7,116 bases of DNA, taken from positions 1 to 7,116 of the forward strand of contig JALHHV010000139.1 of assembly GCA_022837365.1 (NCBI GenBank), given 5' to 3'. Numbering within the stretch: position 1 is the first letter of the stretch; every line of letters begins with the position of its first letter. Source of the DNA: Desulfovibrio sp. (lineage in GTDB: Bacteria > Desulfobacterota > Desulfovibrionia > Desulfovibrionales > Desulfovibrionaceae). This document shows positions 1-5,078 of the stretch, piece by piece. The notes beneath the pieces are model-generated. The model was not told the origin of the DNA. It saw only the letters and a list, made by a program, of their open reading frames with translations, and ran no database searches. The position numbers and the translations under genes are program-made.

Positions 1-50
1 CCTTTCAAGGACGCTGCGGCGGATGTAGAATGGGCGGCGGGAAACATGAA

Positions 51-87
51 AACAGTCACGATTTTTCAGGACGGCCAACAGTCACGA
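51..87. repeat. Pair of 11-bp direct repeats upstream of the molbindin promoter
   Basis: AACAGTCACGA occurs at 51-61 and again, identical, at 77-87, a period of 26 bp. Both copies are followed by a T-rich run. They lie immediately upstream of the candidate -35, where activator sites are often found. No regulator is encoded in the window, and the motif does not resemble the ModE consensus known from E. coli. Positions 1-50 hold no gene or motif I can support. Confidence 0.5.
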
Positions 88-97
88 AGATTTTATT

Positions 98-125
98 TTG
101 CATGACTCTCGGCAGGTGTTATCTT
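98..125 (+). promoter_or_regulatory. Candidate sigma-70 promoter of the molbindin gene
   Basis: An extended -10 element, TG-T-TATCTT, occupies 117-125. A weak -35 (TTGCAT, 98-103) lies 16 bp upstream of the hexamer. Transcription would start near 132, giving a leader of roughly 70 nt. The stretch is more A+T-rich than the rest of the window, as expected for a promoter. The -35 matches the consensus poorly, so the call rests mainly on the extended -10 and on position. Confidence 0.4.
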
Positions 126-203
126 GTACGTATGAATTCCCCTGCGGCGAGCCGTTCGCCAGGGCAGTTGCATATCCAACACAGCCATGAAAGGAGAACC
201 ATC

Positions 204-413
204 ATGAAAGTCAGCGCCCGCAACCTGATTCCCGGCAAGGTCAAGGAAATCACCGTCGGTGCCGTCAACTCGGAAGTGATCATCGAAGTGGCTCCCGGCA
301 TCGAGATGGTGTCCATCATCACCAAGCGCTCGGTGGAAGACATGGGCCTCAAGAAGGGCTCGGACGTGAAGGCCATGGTCAAGGCCTCCAACGTTATGCT
401 CGTGATCGATTAA
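204..413 (+). CDS. mop: Molbindin: single Mop/TOBE-domain molybdate-binding protein
   Basis: This 69-residue protein is essentially one Mop (TOBE-type) domain. It opens with the family signature MKVSARN, followed by IPGKVKEI, a central G-A-V-N-S-E-V strand, an ITKRSVEDMGL segment and a closing V-K-A-S-N-V-M strand. These are the conserved elements of Clostridium Mop and Sporomusa molbindin, which are about 68-70 residues long. In those families the protein assembles as a cytoplasmic hexamer that binds molybdate or tungstate oxyanions at subunit interfaces and buffers metal for molybdopterin enzymes. The start at 204 is preceded by AAGGAG (191-196) with a 7-nt spacer. The reading frame stays open upstream to 30, but that extension has no family character and is rejected. 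The gene stands alone between its own promoter and terminator. Oligomer state and metal preference are inferred from the family. Confidence 0.93.
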   Translation: MKVSARNLIPGKVKEITVGAVNSEVIIEVAPGIEMVSIITKRSVEDMGLKKGSDVKAMVKASNVMLVID

Positions 414-507
414 TCCACCCGGCGGGCGCGGGCGGCGGCATTGCCCGCCGGTCAGCGCCACCCGCACCGTAGCGGCGCATCAGCCGCCACGGCGCCGCAT
501 GACGACG

Positions 508-541
508 AAGCCCCCGCTCCGGAAGGAACGGGGGCTTTTTT
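508..541 (+). terminator. Intrinsic terminator after the molbindin gene
   Basis: A perfect 7-bp stem, GCCCCCG (510-516) with CGGGGGC (529-535), continues through one C-A mismatch into TCC/GGA closed by a GGAA (GNRA-type) tetraloop. It is followed by six T residues (536-541), the first two of which can pair with A508-A509. The structure has no T tract in the reverse direction, so it serves the plus strand only. Confidence 0.92.
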
Positions 542-593
542 GCATGCGTGGGGAGAGGGGGCACGGCCTCGGTCCAGACATGGCCGGGGGCGT

Positions 594-616
594 CGCCATG
601 GCGCACCCCCATGGCG
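594..616. repeat. Perfect 8-bp inverted repeat beyond the 3' end of the fic gene
   Basis: CGCCATGG (594-601) is repeated in inverted form as CCATGGCG (609-616) around a 7-nt loop. It begins about 30 bp past the fic stop codon on the minus strand. It could fold at the 3' end of that transcript, but no T tract follows, so it is not called a terminator. No other termination signal for fic is visible before the molbindin gene. Confidence 0.4.
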
Positions 617-647
617 CGCGGCGGGGGGGCAAAGGGGTGAGGTCTCT

Positions 648-2042
648 TTATCGCCGGGGGGGCTGCGAGCTTTTCCAGGCGTGGTACTCGGCAAGGCCGA
701 TGCCGTATCTCGCGATGGTTTCCTCGCGCAGCCGGGCCAGATTTTCCCGGACAAACCGAACGAAGTCGGCGACATCGTTTTCGGGAATGTCGCGTCCGGC
801 CAGGGCCAGGATCGTTGCCTCGTCGGCGGAGGTTTTCCGTTGGACCACATCCCTTGTGGCCCTGGTCAACGCGTCGCGGTAGGCGAGCCGTTTGCGGTTC
901 GTCACGCGCAGTTCCTGGCGGCGGGCCACGTAGTGGGCGCAGGATCGCTCGTAGGTCCAGACGAAGACGTCGCGCAGCAGGTCGATGGCGGTCAGTTCGT
1001 ACACGCCGAGCACACCCCGGATGTAGAGCCGTTCCGGCACGTCTAGAAAGGAAAGCGGCGCGATGCCCGCCTTCATGAGCGGGATATTCGCGGCCAGTCG
1101 CGAGGTGCGCTTGTTCACGTCGGTAAACGGTTGCAGATAGGGCAAGTGGACCAGCAGGAAGAAGGACTGCTCGATGGGGTCGTCGATGGCCCTGGCCTTT
1201 TCCACGATCTGCCGGAAGACCTCTTCGATAACCTGGGGAAAGGAGGGGGGGACATACACGCTCTGCCCGATCCGGACCAGCTTTCGCCGCAGCCTGCCTT
1301 CGTCCGCCGGGTCGGGCATGAGGTCGCGCGAGAGGGTGGCGTGCAGGTTCAGCAGGGTGTGGCGGTCAATGGCGAGGCGCGTCCGGTTTTCGATCAGGAA
1401 CCGGATTGCGTCGCGGTGGTTGAGGATCATCGTGGCCTCGACCGCATCCTTGCCCTCTGCCATTTCGTCGAGTTCCAGAAGCCGTTGCGTGTCGAGGAGG
1501 GAGTAGGTGTTCCCTTCAAGGCGCGAAGAAGCCCATGAGAGATCGATCAGCAGCCGCTGGTGGATGTCGGCGAGCACGGTGTTGCCGAAAGTCTCCCCCG
1601 ACTCGTCGGGTATCGTCCCGATGGCGTTCAGGTGCTTGCGGATTGCTTCCGGCAGGTACGGCGTTTCGTTGGGAACGTAGGCATCAAGAAAGTCCCGCCG
1701 GTACCCGACGGGTGTCCGCTGTTCGCCTGGCAGCCGAAGATGCGCAAGAATGGCGTGCGCGGCGTCGGAGAGGGGAACGACGTCGTCGATCGTGGCGGTC
1801 CGGAACTGGTCCGGTGACGCGGAAGACACTTCTGGTACGGGGGCCGAGTAGGCGTACCGCCTGGGTTCACCCGTGCGCATGACAAGCCCCTGGGCAACCA
1901 GGTCGCCAAGCCGGCGCTGGACGGTCTTTTCCGTGACCCTGCCGCGCAGCCGTTCCGCGATGTCCGCGAAGCGGACCTCACCTTGGGTGGCCCTGAGGAA
2001 CCGGAGTATTTCGTTGCGTGCCTGTTCCCCTTTGCTGGCCAT
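648..2042 (-). CDS. Fic-domain protein with N-terminal winged helix; catalytic His replaced by Gln
   Basis: The 464-residue protein has a winged-helix DNA-binding region (about residues 5-65), an extended Fic N-terminal region, and a Fic core (about 160-330) followed by a C-terminal helical part. Fic enzymes usually transfer AMP or another phosphate-containing group to protein hydroxyls using the loop HxFx(D/E)GN(G/K)RxxR. Here that loop reads QPFTDVNKRTSR (residues 304-315; codons 1098-1133). The phosphate-binding Asn310, Arg312 and Arg315 remain, but the catalytic His is Gln304. The inhibitory motif (S/T)xxxE(G/N) is intact as S172-SRL-E176-G177, placing it in class II (inhibitory helix on the N-terminal side). 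The start is ATG at 2042, preceded by AGGTGA (2048-2053) at a 5-nt spacing. A GTG at 2051 would add three residues but overlaps that ribosome site. Length and architecture fit HTH-Fic proteins. Whether it has enzyme activity is unknown; a regulatory or non-AMPylating role is possible. Confidence 0.9.
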   Translation of the reverse strand: MASKGEQARNEILRFLRATQGEVRFADIAERLRGRVTEKTVQRRLGDLVAQGLVMRTGEPRRYAYSAPVPEVSSASPDQFRTATIDDVVPLSDAAHAILAHLRLPGEQRTPVGYRRDFLDAYVPNETPYLPEAIRKHLNAIGTIPDESGETFGNTVLADIHQRLLIDLSWASSRLEGNTYSLLDTQRLLELDEMAEGKDAVEATMILNHRDAIRFLIENRTRLAIDRHTLLNLHATLSRDLMPDPADEGRLRRKLVRIGQSVYVPPSFPQVIEEVFRQIVEKARAIDDPIEQSFFLLVHLPYLQPFTDVNKRTSRLAANIPLMKAGIAPLSFLDVPERLYIRGVLGVYELTAIDLLRDVFVWTYERSCAHYVARRQELRVTNRKRLAYRDALTRATRDVVQRKTSADEATILALAGRDIPENDVADFVRFVRENLARLREETIARYGIGLAEYHAWKSSQPPRR

Positions 2043-2047
2043 GTCCT

Positions 2048-2053
2048 TCACCT
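2048..2053 (-). promoter_or_regulatory. Ribosome binding site that decides the fic start
   Basis: AGGTGA is fully complementary to the 3' end of 16S rRNA and lies 5 nt before the ATG at 2042. It overlaps the alternative GTG start at 2051, which itself has no good upstream ribosome site. This favours the ATG. Confidence 0.6.
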
Positions 2054-2137
2054 GCCGGGTCGGTTTTTGGGGCGGAGCGTGGTTATGCCTTCATATCCGG
2101 GCTGTAGTGGGCGAAAGGGCTTTCGGGCTCGGGGGAA

Positions 2138-2192
2138 ATGTCCTTCAGATGTCTCTCGCCTGTCCGACAAATGTCCTTAATTTGTCCGTCTG
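2138..2192. repeat. Five tandem 11-bp repeats (consensus ATGTCCTTCAG) upstream of fic
   Basis: Five units begin at 2138, 2149, 2160, 2171 and 2182, so each is exactly 11 bp. The core TGTC is invariant and is followed by C in four units and T in one; the outer positions vary. Unit 1 is ATGTCCTTCAG. A detached copy, ATGTCCTTCA, identical to the first ten bases of unit 1, covers the fic start codon at 2041-2050. A period of 11 bp puts every unit on the same DNA face, as in arrays bound by an oligomerising repressor. A 7-bp dyad (GACAAAT 2166-2172, ATTTGTC 2180-2186) lies inside the array. The period is not a multiple of three, which argues against a coding repeat. Confidence 0.8.
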
Positions 2193-2196
2193 TCAA
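2191..2196 (-). promoter_or_regulatory. Perfect -35 hexamer at the upstream edge of the fic repeat array
   Basis: Read on the minus strand this is TTGACA, the exact sigma-70 -35 consensus. The matching -10 position (about 2168-2173) falls inside the 11-bp repeats and reads CATTTG, a poor -10. A promoter here would be overlaid by the repeat array, suiting repression, but the weak -10 keeps this tentative. Confidence 0.3.
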
Positions 2197-2250
2197 CAGG
2201 TGGTGTACGGAAAGGCCGCGTATCGGTTTTACCCAGGCCGGCAAAACGCG

Positions 2251-2283
2251 AAAAAGGGCTGGAACTTTCGTTCCAACCCTTTG
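2251..2283 (-). terminator. Intrinsic terminator of tRNA-Phe
   Basis: On the minus strand a 13-bp stem, AAAGGGTTGGAAC with GTTCCAGCCCTTT (one G-T wobble), is closed by a GAAA tetraloop and ends in a run of five T residues. It begins 10 bp past the tRNA 3' end. The plus-strand reading also ends in a T-rich run, so it could block transcription both ways. It separates the tRNA from the downstream fic gene. Confidence 0.9.
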
Positions 2284-2292
2284 TTTTTTACG

Positions 2293-2368
2293 TGGTGCCG
2301 AGGGAGAGAATTGAACTCCCGACACGGGGATTTTCAGTCCCCTGCTCTACCAACTGAGCTACCTCGGC
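2293..2368 (-). tRNA. tRNA-Phe (anticodon GAA), CCA encoded
   Basis: The 76-nt minus-strand sequence folds into a full cloverleaf. The acceptor stem is GCCGAGG with CCTCGGC, and the D stem is GCTC with GAGC. The anticodon stem GGGGA/TCCCC encloses the loop CTGAAAA (anticodon GAA). The T stem GGGAG/CTCTC has one G-U pair around TTCAATT. The discriminator base is A, and the terminal CCA is encoded in the gene (2293-2295). Possible -10-like sequence TATTCA (2382-2387) lies just upstream but lacks a credible -35, so the tRNA may have a weak own promoter or be read from the operon ending at 2467. Confidence 0.98.
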
Positions 2369-2403
2369 GTCGCGGAGAACCTGAATAGGCGGGGGTGATT
2401 TTT

Positions 2404-2447
2404 CCGCCGGGCGGGAGCGGGGGACGTAAAATCCCCTGTTCCGGCGG
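2404..2447. repeat. Nested inverted repeat between the hypothetical gene and tRNA-Phe
   Basis: The outer arms CCGCCGG (2404-2410) and CCGGCGG (2441-2447) are exact 7-bp complements. Inside them GGGGA (2420-2424) and TCCCC (2432-2436) form a 5-bp stem with a 7-nt loop. On the minus strand the structure begins 20 bp after the stop of the upstream gene, but it is followed by A residues, not T, so it is not a standard terminator. It could mark a processing point if the operon and tRNA are co-transcribed. Confidence 0.45.
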
Positions 2448-2466
2448 CACGGGCAGGCGCGAAGGC

Positions 2467-3042
2467 CTACAGCAGCATGCGCTTGGCCTGGCGCATGGCG
2501 TTGCGGCAGTCGCACGCGAAACGGAAGGCCGCCCGGTGCCTGGGGGTCGCGTCGCGCGGCAGCACGCCCGTCTCGGCCCATTTGAACAGGTCGTCCATGG
2601 GCGCGGCCACGCTGAACCAGAAGCCCTGCTCCATGGGCACGGGGCTGTGCGCGTAGTGGCCGAACAGGATGCGGTCGTCCACGATGACGCACGGTGCGCA
2701 GGGCAGGGCGTGGGTTTCATACACCTCCACAAGCCCTTCGTGGCGGGCGGCCAGCCGCACGATGAAGTCGCGCGAGGCGGCGAACTCGTGCTCCATCTGC
2801 GCCGCCGTCAGGTCCGGGCGCAGGGCGTGCAGGAATTCGTCCACCCAGCCCCGGCGCGAGGCGAGCGGCACGGTGATCACCTGCAACCGCCGGAAGGCGG
2901 GCTGGGCCAGGGCGGCGTGCAGCGCCTCGGCCAGGGCGGGCATGCGCCCGAATTCCGCGTACAAGGCCATGTGCAGCACGATGCGCTGGCGGGCCTCCGC
3001 CAGCACCTGCGGCAGGCTTGCGGTATGCAGGCCGACGTACAT
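2467..3042 (-). CDS. Hypothetical protein, possibly a degenerate PLD-like half-domain
   Basis: I do not recognise this 191-residue protein with confidence. No signal peptide or membrane segment is visible. The N-terminal half has helix-rich text (ARQRIVLHMALYAEFGR) leading to a strand, RRLQVITVPL (51-60). The second half has EVYETHALPCAPCVIVDDRI (106-125) and then LFGHYAHSP. This strand pattern resembles the second half of phospholipase D-like folds (HxK...IVDD...G), but the diagnostic His-x-Lys pair is absent. If related it is catalytically dead. A CxxC pair (C115, C118) precedes the strand, and C177 and C179 lie near the end. The ATG at 3042 has GAGGAG as ribosome site, located inside the last codons of the dehydrogenase gene; only 6 bp separate the two genes, so they are translationally coupled. 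A partner or accessory role to the dehydrogenase is inference. Confidence 0.8.
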   Translation of the reverse strand: MYVGLHTASLPQVLAEARQRIVLHMALYAEFGRMPALAEALHAALAQPAFRRLQVITVPLASRRGWVDEFLHALRPDLTAAQMEHEFAASRDFIVRLAARHEGLVEVYETHALPCAPCVIVDDRILFGHYAHSPVPMEQGFWFSVAAPMDDLFKWAETGVLPRDATPRHRAAFRFACDCRNAMRQAKRMLL

Positions 3043-3048
3043 CCGGCG

Positions 3049-3918
3049 TCACTCCTCGTAGATCATCCGGCGGGTCATGCCGCCGTCCACCAGCCAGTTC
3101 TGCCCGGTGACGAACCCGGCGTCGTCCCCGGCCAGAAAGGCCACCAGCGCGGCCACGTCGCGCGCCACGCCCACGCGGCCCACGGGGTGCTGGGCGCGGT
3201 CGGTATCCGAATGCACCGGCGTTTCGCGTTGCGCCGCCTTGCGCAGGTGGCGCACCTCTATCCAGCCCGGCGAGATGCAGTTCACCCGCACCTCGGGGCC
3301 AAGGCTCACGGCCAGGGCGTGCGTCAGGGACACAAGCCCTCCCTTGGACGCGGCGTAGGCTTCGGTATGCGGCTCGGACTGCACGGCGCGGGTGGAGGCG
3401 ATGTTCACCACCGTCCCGCGCGCGGCCCGCAGGTGGGGCGCGGCGGCGCGCACCATGCGCATGGGGCCGGTCAGGTTCACGTCCAGCACGCGCTGCCAGC
3501 GGTCCATGTCCATGGTGTCCACCTGCCCGGAATGGGGATTGGCGATGCCCGCGTTGTTCACCAGCAGGTGCAGCCCGCCGAAACGGGCGACCGTGGCGGC
3601 CACGCAACGGTCCGCGTCGGACTGATCGGCCACGCTGCCGTGCAGGGACAGCAGGGGATGGGGGGAGGGGGAGGCGCGCCCTGCGTGAAAGGGCGCGTCG
3701 TGGTCGGCGAGCAGTTCGGGGGCCAGTTCGGCGACCAGTTCCGCCAGCGCTTCGGCGTCGGCGTCCATGGCGGCCACGCGCATGCCGCAGGCCAGCAGGT
3801 GTTCCACGATGCCCCGGCCGATGCCCTGCGCGCCACCGGTGACCAGGGCCACGCGGCCCGCCAGGGGATGGGCGCGGGCGGGGGAATCGGTTTCCGGGAG
3901 ACGGGCGGGGTGTTCCAT
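3049..3918 (-). CDS. Short-chain dehydrogenase/reductase (classical SDR), substrate unknown
   Basis: This 289-residue protein is a cytoplasmic NAD(P)-dependent oxidoreductase of the classical SDR family. Visible are the cofactor loop TGGAQGIG (27-34), NNAG (121-124), the tetrad Asn148 in DVNLTG, Ser175 in NIAS, Tyr188 and Lys192 in YAASK, and the PGW motif (217-219). Asp52 at the end of the second strand favours NAD over NADP. The C-terminus TGQNWLVDGGMT is typical of the family. A Pro/His-containing insert at about 69-92 lengthens the region before strand 4. The chosen ATG at 3918 has AGGA 5 nt upstream; an earlier TTG at 3960 would add 14 Arg/Pro-rich residues and has no such support. It is the first gene of a two-gene operon with the downstream hypothetical protein. 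Family membership is secure; the substrate cannot be read from sequence. Confidence 0.93.
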   Translation of the reverse strand: MEHPARLPETDSPARAHPLAGRVALVTGGAQGIGRGIVEHLLACGMRVAAMDADAEALAELVAELAPELLADHDAPFHAGRASPSPHPLLSLHGSVADQSDADRCVAATVARFGGLHLLVNNAGIANPHSGQVDTMDMDRWQRVLDVNLTGPMRMVRAAAPHLRAARGTVVNIASTRAVQSEPHTEAYAASKGGLVSLTHALAVSLGPEVRVNCISPGWIEVRHLRKAAQRETPVHSDTDRAQHPVGRVGVARDVAALVAFLAGDDAGFVTGQNWLVDGGMTRRMIYEE

Positions 3919-3965
3919 GGGATTCCTGCGGCGGCGGGCAGGCGCGGTCCATGGGGACAAGGGGG

Positions 3966-3991
3966 CCGGACGACCGGATTCGGTCAGCCGG
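3966..3991 (-). other. Hairpin in the leader of the dehydrogenase operon
   Basis: In the predicted 5' leader, GACCG pairs with CGGTC around a 4-nt loop, and outer CCGG arms pair across a symmetrical 2-by-2 internal loop. No T tract follows, so it is not a terminator. It may stabilise the transcript or be fortuitous in G+C-rich DNA. Confidence 0.35.
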
Positions 3992-4026
3992 AACAGGCAG
4001 GCCGCGACGCGCCACCGCGCCGGATG

Positions 4027-4055
4027 ATTCTAGTCCGTCCGTGCCACCGTGGCAA
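4027..4055 (-). promoter_or_regulatory. Strong sigma-70 promoter of the dehydrogenase operon
   Basis: On the minus strand TTGCCA (4050-4055) is followed by a 17-bp spacer and TAGAAT (4027-4032). Each hexamer differs from consensus at one base. Transcription would start near 4020, giving a leader of about 100 nt. The promoter lies in the gap after the HPP gene, so the dehydrogenase operon need not depend on HPP transcription. A 5-bp hairpin (TGCCA/TGGCA, 4042-4054) overlaps the -35. Confidence 0.7.
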
Positions 4056-4067
4056 CCGTGCGGGCCG

Positions 4068-4661
4068 TCACCACCAGTGCCTGGGGTAGCGCCGCCCGCG
4101 CGGGATGTTGTTCACCAGCAGGGCCACCACCAGCAGGGCGGCGGCCCCGGCGGCCACGGGAACCACGGCGTACTTGTACCCCAGCGCCTGGATCTGCGGG
4201 CTGCCGGTGACGGCGATGAGCGCCGTGGCCCCGCCCGGCGGGTGCAGGGTGTCGGTGAGGTGCATCAGCGCGATGGCGGCGGCCACGGCCACGGCCGGGG
4301 ACAGCCAGGCGGTGGACATGGCCTCCGCCCCCGGCACCCCGGCCACGCCCATGTTGCGCGCCACGAACACCCCCACCAGCGCGGACAGCACGTGCCCGCC
4401 CAGCAGGTTGCGCGGTTGCGAAAAGGGCGCGCCCGGCGCGCCGTAGGCCAGCACGGCCGAGGCCCCGAACGAGCCGATGAGCACGAAGCCGTCGCCCGGC
4501 GAGGCCACCCGGTCGCACAGCCACGCCACCACGCCGATGCCGCACAGCGCGCCGATGAACGACCACAGGGTTTCGGAAACGTCGGGTTTCGGCAGCAGGC
4601 CCAGCATGCCGGGACGGCAGCCGTCGCGGCCGCAGCCGCACATCTTGCGGAAGTAGTCCAT
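4068..4661 (-). CDS. HPP-family integral membrane protein, possible nitrite/anion transporter
   Basis: This 197-residue protein has about four to five hydrophobic membrane segments (roughly 31-49, 58-75, 88-102, 118-136, 164-184). It carries the family hallmark HPPGGATALIAV (140-151), preceded by LTDTL. Also present are GSFGASAVLAYGAP (63-76) and QPRNLLGGH (82-90), both conserved in the family. Plant and cyanobacterial HPP proteins have been linked to nitrite transport across membranes; other members are uncharacterised, so substrate is inference. The cytoplasmic N-terminus contains C8, C10 and C15 in a short Gly/Arg-rich stretch. ATG at 4661 is the first Met of the frame with family-like sequence; its ribosome site is weak. 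The gene is transcribed away from the PaaK-like gene and stands alone; the next minus-strand gene has its own promoter. Confidence 0.9.
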   Translation of the reverse strand: MDYFRKMCGCGRDGCRPGMLGLLPKPDVSETLWSFIGALCGIGVVAWLCDRVASPGDGFVLIGSFGASAVLAYGAPGAPFSQPRNLLGGHVLSALVGVFVARNMGVAGVPGAEAMSTAWLSPAVAVAAAIALMHLTDTLHPPGGATALIAVTGSPQIQALGYKYAVVPVAAGAAALLVVALLVNNIPRGRRYPRHWW

Positions 4662-4756
4662 GGTATCGTCGCGGGGCAGAAGGGTGTGGTGATGGGATGG
4701 GGAAACGGGACTGCCAGAACGGGAACCGGACGGAACGCCGCGACCGGCAGGAGTGC

Positions 4757-4798
4757 AGGCTACCCGAGGCCCGCCGCACCCGCCGTGACCGGGGTCAC
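4757..4798 (-). promoter_or_regulatory. CRP/FNR-family (HcpR-like) operator and class II promoter of the HPP gene
   Basis: GTGACC (4785-4790), GG and GGTCAC (4793-4798) form a perfect 6-bp-arm palindrome centred at 4791.5. The core TGACC-GG-GGTCA matches, as I recall it, the Desulfovibrio HcpR signal (TTGACC-ss-GGTCAA) apart from the outermost base on each side. It also fits the wider GTGA-N6-TCAC pattern of the family. A -10-like hexamer, TAGCCT (4757-4762, minus strand), lies so that a start at 4750 would put the palindrome at -41.5, the exact class II activator position. No good -35 is present, as expected of an activator-dependent promoter. The -10 is weak (T1, A2, T6 match). Confidence 0.5.
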
Positions 4799-4920
4799 AT
4801 CCGCGGGGAAGATGCCGGGCGGTGCTGCATCATCAACCTGCGATAACCTGCGGCAATGGCGAACTTTTCCTCGCCCCGTCGCGGGAGCCATGTTTTCCAC
4901 AGTTTCCATCAACATGTGAA

Positions 4921-4954
4921 TTATCATGTATCATGCCGGCATTGAACATCATAA
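4921..4954. promoter_or_regulatory. 34-bp imperfect dyad, candidate operator for the PaaK-like gene
   Basis: The dyad is centred at 4937.5. Thirteen of 17 base pairs are symmetrical: outer TTAT/ATAA, middle ATGT/ACAT, and a perfect 10-bp centre ATGCCGGCAT (4933-4942). The absence of a loop makes a DNA operator likelier than an RNA hairpin. It lies about 125 bp before the PaaK-like start in A+T-rich DNA. The cognate regulator is not encoded here. Confidence 0.5.
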
Positions 4955-5078
4955 AAAAATATTCTTGCCAACCCATGGTGCGCGGGCTATGGCCCGATTC
5001 TGCAAATCCATCGGGCGTCGCGCTCCTGTTCCGGGGGCCCGCGCGCACCGCACGCCACGAGACCAAGGAGCCCACCGC

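Larger units (their letters stand above)
4662..5078. other. 417-bp divergent intergenic region between HPP and PaaK-like genes
   Basis: The HPP-proximal part (4662-4860) is G+C-rich and holds the palindromic operator near 4791. The central part (about 4885-4970) is strikingly A+T-rich for this window and holds a 34-bp dyad, a tandem TATCATG duplication (4922-4935) and an A-tract (4953-4959). The rest (4971-5078) is G+C-rich leader ending in the ribosome site AAGGAG (5065-5070). A TTGCCA at 4965-4970 followed by 17 bp and TATGGC is a weak possible promoter for the PaaK-like gene. The open frame crossing 4926-5078 has no recognisable protein character. No RNA gene is evident. Confidence 0.6.

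Noticed and set aside
2138..2192. CRISPR-like array
   Set aside because: Units are contiguous 11-mers without spacers and without any cas gene; they resemble operator iterons instead.
2083..2325. 80-codon minus-strand frame over the tRNA 3' part and the 11-bp repeats
   Set aside because: It runs through tRNA-Phe and its terminator, has no ribosome site, and the repeat period (11 bp) does not keep the reading frame.
2404..2447. Rho-independent terminator of the dehydrogenase operon
   Set aside because: On the relevant strand the outer stem is followed by A residues, with no T tract.
3919..3960. TTG start adding 14 residues to the dehydrogenase
   Set aside because: The extension is Arg/Pro-rich without a ribosome site; ATG 3918 has AGGA at good spacing and SDR proteins usually start close before the first strand.
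4042..4054. Terminator hairpin after the HPP gene
   Set aside because: Only 5 bp of stem and no T tract; it overlaps the -35 of the dehydrogenase promoter.
2395..4089. 564-codon open frame on the plus strand
   Set aside because: It is antisense to the 191-residue protein and the dehydrogenase, rich in His/Gly/Gln with no domain, and is an artefact of G+C-biased third codon positions.
4926..5078. 51-residue N-terminal extension of the PaaK-like protein
   Set aside because: It crosses the A+T-rich dyad region, has no family similarity, and a strong AAGGAG precedes the ATG at 5079.
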